A stretch of 5,871 bases of DNA, from contig VSOC01000188.1 in assembly GCA_009774615.1 (NCBI GenBank), positions 1 to 5,871 of the forward strand, read 5' to 3'. The notes beneath the pieces were generated by a model. The model was not told the origin of the DNA and made no database searches. It was given only the letters and a program-made list of their open reading frames with translations. Position 1 is the stretch's first letter; the number at the start of each line of letters is the position of its first letter. This DNA comes from Lachnospiraceae bacterium. Lineage in GTDB: Bacteria > Bacillota > Clostridia > Lachnospirales > Lachnospiraceae. Below are positions 1 through 5,828 of this stretch, one piece after another. The position numbers were made by a program, and so were the translations under genes.

Positions 1-57
1 GTTCTGCCGTTTCCGCACCTTTCCCGAAATAGGCACAAGGCTTAAATAACTTTTCAT
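1..57 (-). CDS. FtsX/MacB-type ABC transporter permease, N-terminal 19 codons only
   Basis: Only the first 19 codons are in the window; the gene runs off the left edge. The visible peptide reads MKSYLSLVPISGKVRKRQN. I recognise this as the usual cytoplasmic start of FtsX-type permeases found beside MacB-like ATPases in Clostridia, just before the first transmembrane helix. Its ATG overlaps the TGA of the ATPase gene as ATGA, a sign of translational coupling. A GGAGG ribosome site (66-70) lies inside the end of the ATPase gene, 8 nt before the ATG. The protein would form the membrane part of the exporter with the upstream ATPase. The identification rests on a short peptide plus gene order, so the subfamily and substrate cannot be told. 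Confidence 0.8.
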   Translation of the reverse strand, partial: MKSYLSLVPISGKVRKRQN

Positions 58-737
58 TCCCTGCACCTCCCTAAATCCGTAAGTTCTCCGTCTGACACCT
101 GCAGAATACGGTCTGCCGTCTGTGCAATACTGCGGCTGTGTGTAATCATAATAATTGTCTGCGCATACTTTTTTGATGCTTCTTTTAACAGCGCAATAAC
201 TTCACTGGTATTCTGCGAGTCTAAATTTCCCGTCGGCTCATCTGCAAGTATTAAAGCCGGACGGGGAAACAAAGCACGCCCAATCGCCACTCTCTGCTGC
301 TGTCCGCCAGACAACTGGCTGGGCAAATGATTCCGGCGTTCTTTCAGATTCAGCACCGAAAGCAGTTCTTCCAGATACTTTCTGTCCGGTTTCTGGTAAT
401 CAAGAAGTACCGGAAAAACAATATTCTGCTCTACGGTCAGTTCTGGAATCAGGTTGAACGCCTGAAAAATAAAACCAATATTTCTCCGTCTGAAAATGGT
501 AAGTTTGCGGTCATTCATGGAAAAAATTTCATTTCCACTGATAACTACTTTGCCGGATGTGGGCGTATCAAGTGCGCCTATCATATTCAAGAGCGTACTT
601 TTCCCGGAGCCGGATTCTCCGACAATCGCCACATACTCGCCTTTTGGAACAGAAAATGAAACTTTTTTTAATGCCTTTACGGCTGCTTCGCCGCTTCCGT
701 ATATCTTGCTGACATTACTGACTTCTAATAAATTCAT
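54..737 (-). CDS. ABC transporter ATP-binding protein, MacB/LolD/BceA type
   Basis: This 227-residue cytoplasmic ATPase should power the FtsX-type permease that overlaps its stop codon. All nucleotide-binding motifs are intact: Walker A GESGSGKST (40-48), Q-loop glutamine 92 in FQAFNL, signature LSGGQ (142-146), Walker B LILADE (162-167), D-loop NLDS (171-174) and switch histidine 200. Length and the FIFQAFNL and LADEPTGNLDS wording fit the MacB/LolD/BceA family, which couples to FtsX-fold permeases rather than to classical importers. The ATG at 737 has a GAAAGAGG ribosome site (748-755) at 10 nt spacing. The gene follows the kinase gene by 73 bp, a gap that holds a candidate promoter and response-regulator site. 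Such transporters next to two-component genes often give resistance to, or sense, antimicrobial peptides. That role is inferred from context; the substrate is unknown. Confidence 0.93.
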   Translation of the reverse strand: MNLLEVSNVSKIYGSGEAAVKALKKVSFSVPKGEYVAIVGESGSGKSTLLNMIGALDTPTSGKVVISGNEIFSMNDRKLTIFRRRNIGFIFQAFNLIPELTVEQNIVFPVLLDYQKPDRKYLEELLSVLNLKERRNHLPSQLSGGQQQRVAIGRALFPRPALILADEPTGNLDSQNTSEVIALLKEASKKYAQTIIMITHSRSIAQTADRILQVSDGELTDLGRCRE

Positions 738-771
738 TGTGTAAACGCCTCTTTCTGTTTTGATAACCCCA

Positions 772-818
772 AATATAGCAGAGAAATCCTACTCCTATAT
801 TACAATTACCCTACAATT
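772..818 (-). promoter_or_regulatory. Candidate response-regulator operator and promoter of the ABC transporter genes
   Basis: The heptamer TACAATT (plus-strand reading) occurs at 801-807 and 812-818, an 11-bp pitch that places both copies on one face of the helix. This is the usual geometry for OmpR-family dimers. The second copy overlaps the kinase stop codon. On the minus strand a -10-like TATATT lies at 777-772. The matching -35 position (800-795, ATATAG at 17 bp spacing) is poor. The repeats abut this weak -35, which is the layout expected of an activated promoter. No binding site is known for this regulator, and AT-rich heptamers can recur by chance, so this is a prediction. Confidence 0.4.
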
Positions 819-1848
819 TTGTTGGAATTAAAAAATTCATCGTGAAAGAGGTTCCCCTGCCTAAAGCACTATCTACCTCAATCGTTCCGCTATGAGCTTC
901 TACAATCGCTTTGGTCAGCGGCAGCCCAAGACCAATACCTTGCGTGTCTTTAGAATAACGGCTTCGGTAAAACCGTTTAAAAATATGGTGTAAATCCTCT
1001 GGATAGATGCCGCTGCCATTATCTTTTATGGTGATCTGGACAATAGAAGCGGATACCCGCCATTCCATGCGTATGCAGTCGCCTTCTCTGGTATGGTCAA
1101 GGGCATTTTTTACAAGGTTGCTGACTGCTTCAATCATCCATCTGCGATCACACAAAAATGCGGTTTCCCCACTGCCTGACAGGCAGATTTCTTTTCCTTC
1201 CTGACTTGCCCGGAACAGAAAGTGCTTTTTGACGCTTTCCGCAATCTCCGACACATTTTCCAATGATTTTTCCAACACAATCATGCCCGCATCCAGTTTT
1301 GTGATTTTCAAAAGGTTCTGCACCAGATCTTCTATCCTGTCAAGCTCCTGCTCGGAAAGCCGGGAAAATTCCTGAATCGTTGGCAGTTCCTCTGCCTCGT
1401 CCTGTATCAGCCCCATATAAATAGTAAGGGCTGCAAGGGGTGTCTTTAACTGATGCGAAATGTCAGATATTGTATTTTTCAAAAATTTCTTTGCATTTTT
1501 TTCATTCTCGGCATGGGCGTTCAAGATCGCAACCAGAGAGTTTACTTCATGGAACAGCCTGTATAATTCACCTTCATCATTACATTCAATTGTAACATCC
1601 TTGTTTCCAGATATATATTCTGTAATCTGTAATATAGCGTGTTCCATGATTTTATGCTGTTCCCTGAAATACTTATAACAGATTACCAGTATGGCAGCAC
1701 TCATCAGTAAAAAACAGACTATTGTGTAAACTGCCGCATTTCTGACTTCAAATTCCATAAGCAAAACCGCAATAAATGTAAAGAATAAAACGCACAGCAG
1801 AATACCACAAAAGAGCCGTTTGATTTTCCGATTTACAAATATTTTCAT
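811..1848 (-). CDS. Two-component sensor histidine kinase, two TM segments
   Basis: This membrane sensor kinase is the partner of the response regulator encoded just upstream. I chose the ATG at 1848 (345 residues) because a GAGG site (1855-1858), overlapping the regulator's stop, sits 6 nt before it. An in-frame ATG at 1875 would add nine residues but lacks a good ribosome site. Numbered from 1848, hydrophobic segments at about 12-31 and 39-60 enclose only about eight outside residues, so there is no extracellular sensor domain. A linker follows, then phospho-acceptor H132 in SHQLKTPL, N-box NLVKNALDHT (244-253), G1 DNGSGI (276-281), F-box FKRFYR (290-295), G2 GIGLGL (304-309) and G3 GRGTSF (330-335). 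All catalytic boxes are intact. The short loop resembles intramembrane-sensing kinases that depend on a partner transporter for the signal. That is an inference from topology and gene order. Confidence 0.93.
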   Translation of the reverse strand: MKIFVNRKIKRLFCGILLCVLFFTFIAVLLMEFEVRNAAVYTIVCFLLMSAAILVICYKYFREQHKIMEHAILQITEYISGNKDVTIECNDEGELYRLFHEVNSLVAILNAHAENEKNAKKFLKNTISDISHQLKTPLAALTIYMGLIQDEAEELPTIQEFSRLSEQELDRIEDLVQNLLKITKLDAGMIVLEKSLENVSEIAESVKKHFLFRASQEGKEICLSGSGETAFLCDRRWMIEAVSNLVKNALDHTREGDCIRMEWRVSASIVQITIKDNGSGIYPEDLHHIFKRFYRSRYSKDTQGIGLGLPLTKAIVEAHSGTIEVDSALGRGTSFTMNFLIPTKL

Positions 1849-1856
1849 CCTACGCC

Positions 1857-2543
1857 TCAATCCACAGTGCTCCATTTATATCCCATACCACGGACAGTGA
1901 CAATCCGTTTCGGCTTTCCCGGATCATCCTCAATTTTTGTACGGAGCCTGCGGATATATACAGTAAGGGAATTGTTATCTACATAGCTTCCGCCCACATC
2001 CCACAATCTGCCCAAAATCTGCTCCTGAGAAAGTATCTGGTCAGGATTTTCCATAAACAGGCACAGCAGCTTATATTCACTTGCCGTTAGTTCAACAAGT
2101 TCTCCCCTTTTATATACTTCCCCTTTTAAAAGCCGGATACAGATACCGCCGGAACTTAATTCCGTAACAGCAGTGCCGAAATTTTCACTCCTGCGCAGCA
2201 GTGCATTAATCCTTGAAAAGAAAACTGCTAACGTAAACGGTTTTGTAATATAATCATCACCCCCGATGTCAAGCCCCATGATAATATCTGTTTCTTCATC
2301 AGCGGCAGTAAGAAACATAATGGGTATTTTTGAGGTTTGCCGTATCTTTTTACAGAAATCAAAGCCGGAGCCGTCAGGAAGCGATACATCCAAAACAGCC
2401 AGATCATATTCTCCTCTTTCCCATAATACATTCGCTTCCAAAGTGGTGCGGGCAACCGTTATTTCATAACCCTGCTTTTTTAAAGCAAAAGAAAGCCCGT
2501 TTATCAGGCTCAAATCGTCTTCCAGTAAAAACAGCTGTTTCAT
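1857..2543 (-). CDS. OmpR-family response regulator
   Basis: This 228-residue DNA-binding regulator has a receiver domain (about 1-115) and a winged-helix output domain (about 130-226). Receiver residues are all present: acidic pair E8/D9, phospho-acceptor D52 in LDVSLPDG, T79 and K101 in the TKPF motif. The output domain has LTASEYKLL (152-160), the recognition-helix region around SLTVYIRRLRTKI (192-204) and the closing VRGMGYKW (217-224), typical of OmpR/PhoB proteins. The ATG at 2543 has an AAGAAGGGG site (2551-2559) at 7 nt spacing. The kinase gene begins just after its stop and is probably translated by coupling. It is the first gene of the kinase and transporter locus, and its likely target is the direct repeat before the ATPase gene. 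Confidence 0.95.
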   Translation of the reverse strand: MKQLFLLEDDLSLINGLSFALKKQGYEITVARTTLEANVLWERGEYDLAVLDVSLPDGSGFDFCKKIRQTSKIPIMFLTAADEETDIIMGLDIGGDDYITKPFTLAVFFSRINALLRRSENFGTAVTELSSGGICIRLLKGEVYKRGELVELTASEYKLLCLFMENPDQILSQEQILGRLWDVGGSYVDNNSLTVYIRRLRTKIEDDPGKPKRIVTVRGMGYKWSTVD

Positions 2544-2610
2544 TTGCTATCCCCTTCTTTATATCAATCTGCCAAAACCCTCAAAATCCGGATCACGAAG
2601 CACATCCTGT

Positions 2611-2650
2611 ATTTTAATAAGAATTTTGCTCCTATAACCTGCGTTATCAA
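2611..2650 (-). promoter_or_regulatory. Possible weak promoter of the two-component operon
   Basis: The 128-bp gap between the LysR ruin and the response regulator must hold the promoter of the latter, unless it is read from upstream. On the minus strand TTGATA (2650-2645) resembles a -35 and lies 17 bp from a poor -10 AAAATT (2627-2622). A better -10-like TAAAAT (2616-2611) has no -35 at the right distance. A short palindrome, ATAAC-GCAG-GTTAT in minus-strand reading (2634-2647), overlaps the spacer and could be a control site. Nothing here is strong enough to assign firmly. Confidence 0.25.
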
Positions 2651-2671
2651 AAATTTTATATTTCTTATTTA

Positions 2672-3296
2672 TTATTCACTGAAACCTACATTATCCGGCT
2701 CCCACGTACTCCGTAACTGGTGCAGAAACGCTTTAGAAGCCTTTGAGAAAACCTGATACTTTTTCCACACCATACACAAATCAGCCTCTAAAGCAGGATA
2801 TAATGGACGGAAGCACAGTTCGCTTTCTCCTGTTGTATTAATAAGTTTATCCAATGTAATCACATAGCCAATTCCTTTTTTTACAAAATGGGACGCATTA
2901 TAAATCAGATCATATGTCATGGCGATATTCAGCTTTTTAACATCTGTTTTAAGCCATGACATCATATCATTGCTAATTGAGGTTTGATGAGATATAATCA
3001 ATGGCTTATCCCACAAATCCTCAGCACGCACAACATTTTGCTGAGCCAATGAACTATCCTTTCGCATAAGAACGCCCCATGTATCGCGGATAGGCAGGCG
3101 CAGATAATTATACTTGCTTACATCGACCGGCCCTACTAAAAGTCCAAAATCAATCAAACCTTTATCCAATCAGATCAACCAATTCCTCCGCCCGCTTCCG
3201 CAGTAACATTCCATCCTCTGTAAGTGTAACCTTTTTGCTTCCACGAATAAGCAGTTTCTTCCCCAGTTCATCCTCTAATTCTTTCAGTTGATATCT
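2672..3296 (-). pseudogene. Degraded LysR-family transcriptional regulator
   Basis: Two pieces of one LysR-type gene are present. The upstream piece (3296-3165) reads RYQLKELEDELGKK and, further on, KVTLTEDGMLLRKR, the second half of a LysR winged helix-turn-helix and the start of the linker helix. It hits TAA at 3164-3162. The downstream piece (3169-2672), in another frame, begins LDKGLIDFGLLVGP and runs through most of the effector-binding domain to a stop at 2672-2674. Compared with the usual size of about 300 residues, roughly the first 30 residues and about 60 residues between the pieces are missing, and the internal deletion shifts the frame. A TTG could open the 165-residue second piece, but it has no DNA-binding part and no clear ribosome site. 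The first piece starts directly after, and in frame with, the stop codon of the glycohydrolase gene. I consider it non-functional. Confidence 0.88.
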
Positions 3297-4133
3297 TCAT
3301 TCTTCTCTGAATTCCCTCTCAAACGCCCCAATACATTTCCCATTCGCTCGATCAAGCACGGCAAACACAATGGTTTCAAAACACCCACCAAAAAACTCTT
3401 CTAAAAGTTCCTTCCACCATCTGGCGATGTCGATGGGATCATTGCGGAAAACACCACATCCATAAGCCCCTAAGACCAGATGTCGGCAGCTTTGGTCGGC
3501 AAAAATAGAAAGCACCAGCTTCATCCGCTCCCGCATTACCCTTTTTGCTTCTTTTTCATCTTCTCCCTTTAACAACACCTGGCCCATATTCACTGCAGGG
3601 ATGGTCAATACGGAGGCTGTTACTGGTTCTTCCATCAGTTTAAAGTGTTCACCCCGGAAAAATACGACATTGGGTGAGTAAATGGCATAATTGGTGTACA
3701 TCATGCTTTTATATTCCCGGTTTTTCCTGTAATACTCTTCATGAACCGTCAATGTCCGGTAAAGCCCGCCGGAAACAGCCAGGCTTTCTTCCTGTGCATT
3801 TGCTCCATTGATAAATCCTCCACCAGGGTTTTTTGCACTGGCAAAGTTTAATACAGCAACTTCTTTTTTCTGTGCATGTAAACGTAGAATGGCATCCACC
3901 GTTGAACAGTTCCAAACCAAAATTTCTTCTCTGGATTCTCCGATATGTCCTTTGTTAAATTCTCCTTCCATGCACCGATTCAATAACGCATCTCCCTGCG
4001 TCGGCGTTAGTAAAAAACTCTTTTTCACGGAATCCTCATGAAGCCCCCAAATTTCAACACGCTTTTCGCCTGCATCATAATAACCATTTTTCATAATTTC
4101 CAGAGTTTCCCGTGCCATAGCTTTTCTGTCCAT
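3297..4133 (-). CDS. Bacterial-type poly(ADP-ribose) glycohydrolase, macrodomain family (TIGR02452/DUF2263)
   Basis: This 278-residue protein is predicted to cut ADP-ribose from ADP-ribosylated targets in the cytoplasm. The PARG signature GGG-X7-QEE is intact: glycines 104-106 and QEE 114-116, the second glutamate (E116) being the expected catalytic residue. LNFASAKNPGGG precedes it, and GAYGCGVFRNDP (222-233) matches the phosphate-binding loop of the macrodomain. An N-terminal helical part (about 1-90) is typical of the microbial PARG family, and overall length fits. The ATG at 4133 is preceded by AAGGAG (4148-4153), which overlaps the TAA of the upstream gene; its 14 nt spacing is long. Only 18 bp separate the genes, so they are almost surely co-transcribed. 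Pairing with a NADAR-Nudix-NrtR protein supports a role in ADP-ribose turnover. The natural substrate (protein or nucleic acid ADP-ribosylation) cannot be read from sequence. Confidence 0.88.
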   Translation of the reverse strand: MDRKAMARETLEIMKNGYYDAGEKRVEIWGLHEDSVKKSFLLTPTQGDALLNRCMEGEFNKGHIGESREEILVWNCSTVDAILRLHAQKKEVAVLNFASAKNPGGGFINGANAQEESLAVSGGLYRTLTVHEEYYRKNREYKSMMYTNYAIYSPNVVFFRGEHFKLMEEPVTASVLTIPAVNMGQVLLKGEDEKEAKRVMRERMKLVLSIFADQSCRHLVLGAYGCGVFRNDPIDIARWWKELLEEFFGGCFETIVFAVLDRANGKCIGAFEREFREE

Positions 4134-4151
4134 AATTTTCTTTTTATCTCC

Positions 4152-5726
4152 TTATTCTTCCCATTTTCTGCGAAATAGCCGTGAAGGACGATGTCCCTCA
4201 TTTTCTGTATAATGATTAGTTTCTTCAACCAGCCCAGCGATTTTCCTGCGAAATGCCGGTTTTAACAGAGTTTTTCCTAAAATCACCTCATAAGCCTGCT
4301 GCAGTTGTGTTAAGGTAAATTCTTCCGGCATTAAATGCAGGGCAAGTCCTGTATATTCCACCTTTCCACGCAGCCGCTCGATGGCACAGACAATGATTTT
4401 GGCATGGTCAAAGGCCAAACCGTCATTTTCTAGCAAAGTATATTCCACTTTTTCCATCTCTTCCGTCTTTGTGACTGTTTTTTGTAAAATTGCCCGAAGA
4501 ATAATCGTTTCCATGTCGGCATCATCATCCTTGCCTTCATTATCCTGCGGCGACAGTAAGAGTTCATACTGCTGTGTTTTTACGAGTAACCTACCGGCTT
4601 CTGGATAATCCTTTTTTTCGCTTAACAGACGGTAAGTTACCTTAAACCACTGTGCATTGTCTGCGTCATCTCCTGCCTGCAGCCTTATTTTGCTGCAATC
4701 AATCAGTGCCATGTACGAACAGCTTATTACCCAGGTTCTGGGATCACGCGCAGGTTCGGTAAATGTATATAATTGTTCCAGATATACCTGTGACAACCCG
4801 GTTTCTTCCTGTAATTCTCTTCTGGCCGCATGTTCTGCCGTTTCATCCGGACGAATAAACCCTCCGGGAAGTGCCCAGCAGCCTAAAAAAGGATGAATAC
4901 CGCGCCGAATAAGAAGAACACTTAAATTTTTTTCCGAAAGCTTCCGGTAATTCTCTTCTTTTTCCTCTGTAATAGTAAAAATCACCATATCCGTTGCCAC
5001 AGAAGGACGTACAAAATGATCGGCATCATAGGAAGCTAAAAACTCCTCTTCCGTAAGACCCTGTTTATCTCTTTTTTGATAGATGACCGTATTCCCATGC
5101 TCCCTCTTTTTTTTCTGTTCCGGTAAATCGCCCTGTTCCTGTTTTCCCTGCTCCGGCAAATTTCCATGCTCCCGCTGTTCTCTCTCCAGTAAAATATCCC
5201 TTACTTCCATCAGTGCAAAACCAAGAAGATTTCTGCCTCTCCATTTTACAGGATTTTGCGCATCGGGATTACTTGCACCCAAACCAATCCCCCATATACG
5301 GTCGCGGGGACTGGCTTCCACAAGGATTCTGTTTTTACTCTGTTTCAAATAATTCCATAATTCCGGATTTTGTGAAAATTTTGCAATATTTCCTTTTTTG
5401 ACAATGGAATATGCCTTGGATTCCCAGACTTCATCATGAAAGTTCTGCACTGCCCTTCCATAAGCTTTCATTTCTTTTGGATAATTGGTATTCATAATCT
5501 TATCCAACATCGCTTCATCATGAAACAATCTGGCCTTCTCTGCCATCATATACTGTTCTGCGCAGGAATAGGTAACTCCGTCCACCGCAAATGGACACAT
5601 CCACCATTGACCAAGACAGCTTTCTGTAATTTCTCCTTCAGTAATCGTGGGCTTCCAGAAAAAAAGATACTTAAATTTTTCACCGGCATAACATTTTTCG
5701 ACCAAAGCTTCTCTCGTATATACCAT
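4152..5726 (-). CDS. NADAR-Nudix-NrtR-type winged-helix fusion protein
   Basis: This 524-residue cytoplasmic protein joins three modules. The ATG at 5726 is chosen because GGAGG (5733-5737) lies 6 nt before it; an ATG at 5744 is less likely. Residues about 20-180 form a NADAR/YbiA-like domain: YLFFW (20-24), AEQYMMAEKA (56-65), YGRAV (89-93), KFSQNPEL (116-123) and EASPRDRIWGIG (137-148), with the conserved glutamates, Asp and Trp present. NADAR proteins are N-glycosidases linked to NAD-derived metabolites and to removing ADP-ribose from guanine. A Lys/Glu/Gln-rich repetitive linker (about 181-225) follows. A Nudix domain (about 240-365) has a complete Nudix box, G289 to L311 (REL-Q-EETGL), so it may hydrolyse ADP-ribose. 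Residues about 420-524 match the NrtR-type winged helix, including GLALHLMPEEFTL, FRRKIAGL and the closing GHRPSRLFR. NrtR proteins repress NAD genes and are released by ADP-ribose. Autoregulation is inferred. Confidence 0.87.
   Translation of the reverse strand: MVYTREALVEKCYAGEKFKYLFFWKPTITEGEITESCLGQWWMCPFAVDGVTYSCAEQYMMAEKARLFHDEAMLDKIMNTNYPKEMKAYGRAVQNFHDEVWESKAYSIVKKGNIAKFSQNPELWNYLKQSKNRILVEASPRDRIWGIGLGASNPDAQNPVKWRGRNLLGFALMEVRDILLEREQREHGNLPEQGKQEQGDLPEQKKKREHGNTVIYQKRDKQGLTEEEFLASYDADHFVRPSVATDMVIFTITEEKEENYRKLSEKNLSVLLIRRGIHPFLGCWALPGGFIRPDETAEHAARRELQEETGLSQVYLEQLYTFTEPARDPRTWVISCSYMALIDCSKIRLQAGDDADNAQWFKVTYRLLSEKKDYPEAGRLLVKTQQYELLLSPQDNEGKDDDADMETIILRAILQKTVTKTEEMEKVEYTLLENDGLAFDHAKIIVCAIERLRGKVEYTGLALHLMPEEFTLTQLQQAYEVILGKTLLKPAFRRKIAGLVEETNHYTENEGHRPSRLFRRKWEE
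5107..5114 (-). other. A8 homopolymer in coding strand at the NADAR/Nudix boundary
   Basis: Eight consecutive A residues (coding strand) encode part of KKKR at residues 205-208 of the fusion protein, between the NADAR and Nudix domains. Reading by eye, one extra A leads to TAA after 13 altered codons (product about 220 residues), and one lost A leads to TAG after about 23 altered codons (about 229 residues). Either way a NADAR-only protein results. The run may be a slippage site, or only a consequence of a lysine-rich linker. Confidence 0.4.
5115..5180 (-). repeat. Two imperfect 33-bp tandem repeats in the interdomain linker
   Basis: Two 33-bp copies (5115-5147 and 5148-5180) share a core such as CTGTTCCGGTAAAT versus CTGCTCCGGCAAAT in plus-strand reading. 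Each encodes 11 residues (LPEQG and LPEQK cores). Part of a further copy seems present at 5095-5104, where CCATGCTCCC repeats the text at 5164-5173. Because the unit is a multiple of three, gain or loss of copies would change linker length without breaking the frame. The peptide is highly charged and probably unstructured. Confidence 0.7.
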
Positions 5727-5732
5727 AATCAA

Positions 5733-5737
5733 CCTCC
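5733..5737 (-). promoter_or_regulatory. Ribosome binding site that sets the fusion protein start
   Basis: Coding-strand GGAGG, 6 nt before the ATG at 5726. The alternative ATG at 5744 lies upstream of this site, so the site selects the shorter form beginning MVYTREALVE. Confidence 0.8.
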
Positions 5738-5764
5738 AATGCATTCATGATAAATTCAAATAAT

Positions 5765-5788
5765 TAATATGAAATAAATAATATGAAA
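5765..5788. repeat. Direct repeat TAATATGAAA in the leader
   Basis: The decamer TAATATGAAA (plus-strand reading) occurs at 5765-5774 and 5779-5788, a 14-bp pitch, within the predicted untranslated leader of the NADAR operon. It could be a protein-binding element or just AT-rich sequence; base composition makes chance recurrence plausible. Confidence 0.35.
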
Positions 5789-5804
5789 ATGTTATTATCA
5801 TTTT
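5786..5804. promoter_or_regulatory. Candidate operator over the -10 and start site of the NADAR operon
   Basis: An inverted repeat AAAATG-N7-CATTTT with perfect 6-bp arms spans most of the -10 box (5800-5805) and the expected transcription start near 5793. A repressor bound here would block initiation. The NrtR-type domain of the first gene is the natural candidate ligand-controlled repressor, but I cannot match the sequence to a known NrtR site. Confidence 0.4.
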
Positions 5805-5828
5805 AGAATTAATAATTAATTTTGTCAA
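5800..5828 (-). promoter_or_regulatory. Sigma-A promoter of the NADAR-PARG operon
   Basis: On the minus strand a perfect -35 TTGACA (5828-5823) is followed, after a 17-bp spacer, by -10 TAAAAT (5805-5800). An A/T-rich stretch lies upstream of the -35. The expected start is near 5793, giving a leader of about 65 nt before the ATG at 5726. This is the strongest promoter-like sequence in the window, so a repressor would be needed to keep the operon silent. Confidence 0.8.
5807..5821. promoter_or_regulatory. Candidate operator filling the promoter spacer
   Basis: A perfect dyad, AATTAAT-A-ATTAATT, has 7-bp arms around one central base. It occupies nearly the whole 17-bp spacer between -35 and -10, a classical repressor position. 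Low sequence complexity lowers confidence. It lies one helical turn or two from the second dyad at 5786-5804 (centres about 19 bp apart), so two dimers might bind side by side. Confidence 0.42.

Noticed and set aside
327..659. A 110-codon plus-strand open frame opposite the ABC ATPase.
   Set aside because: It is the shadow of a conserved ATPase; the composition is what reverse reading of such motifs gives.
2634..2647. ATAAC-CTGC-GTTAT hairpin (plus-strand reading) as a terminator after the LysR ruin.
   Set aside because: The stem has only 5 bp, mostly A/T, and on the minus strand no run of T follows. It is listed only as a possible control site.
2672..3169. The 165-codon frame as a functional stand-alone effector-binding protein.
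   Set aside because: It starts mid-domain at a TTG without a clear ribosome site, and an out-of-frame piece of the same LysR gene lies directly upstream.
5101..5114. The plus-strand T8 run as an intrinsic terminator.
   Set aside because: No GC-rich hairpin precedes it, it lies inside a coding region, and no gene on the plus strand would use it.
5115..5180. The 33-bp repeats as a CRISPR array.
   Set aside because: The copies are adjacent with no spacers, are imperfect and stay in frame within a protein linker.
5436..5750. A 104-codon open frame on the plus strand opposite the NADAR domain.
   Set aside because: It lies wholly antisense to a well-supported gene, has no ribosome site I can see and no recognisable motif.
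5727..5793. A riboswitch (for example an NAD or nucleotide sensor) in the leader of the NADAR operon.
   Set aside because: The leader is about 65 nt of nearly pure A/T with no stable helix or conserved riboswitch core visible.
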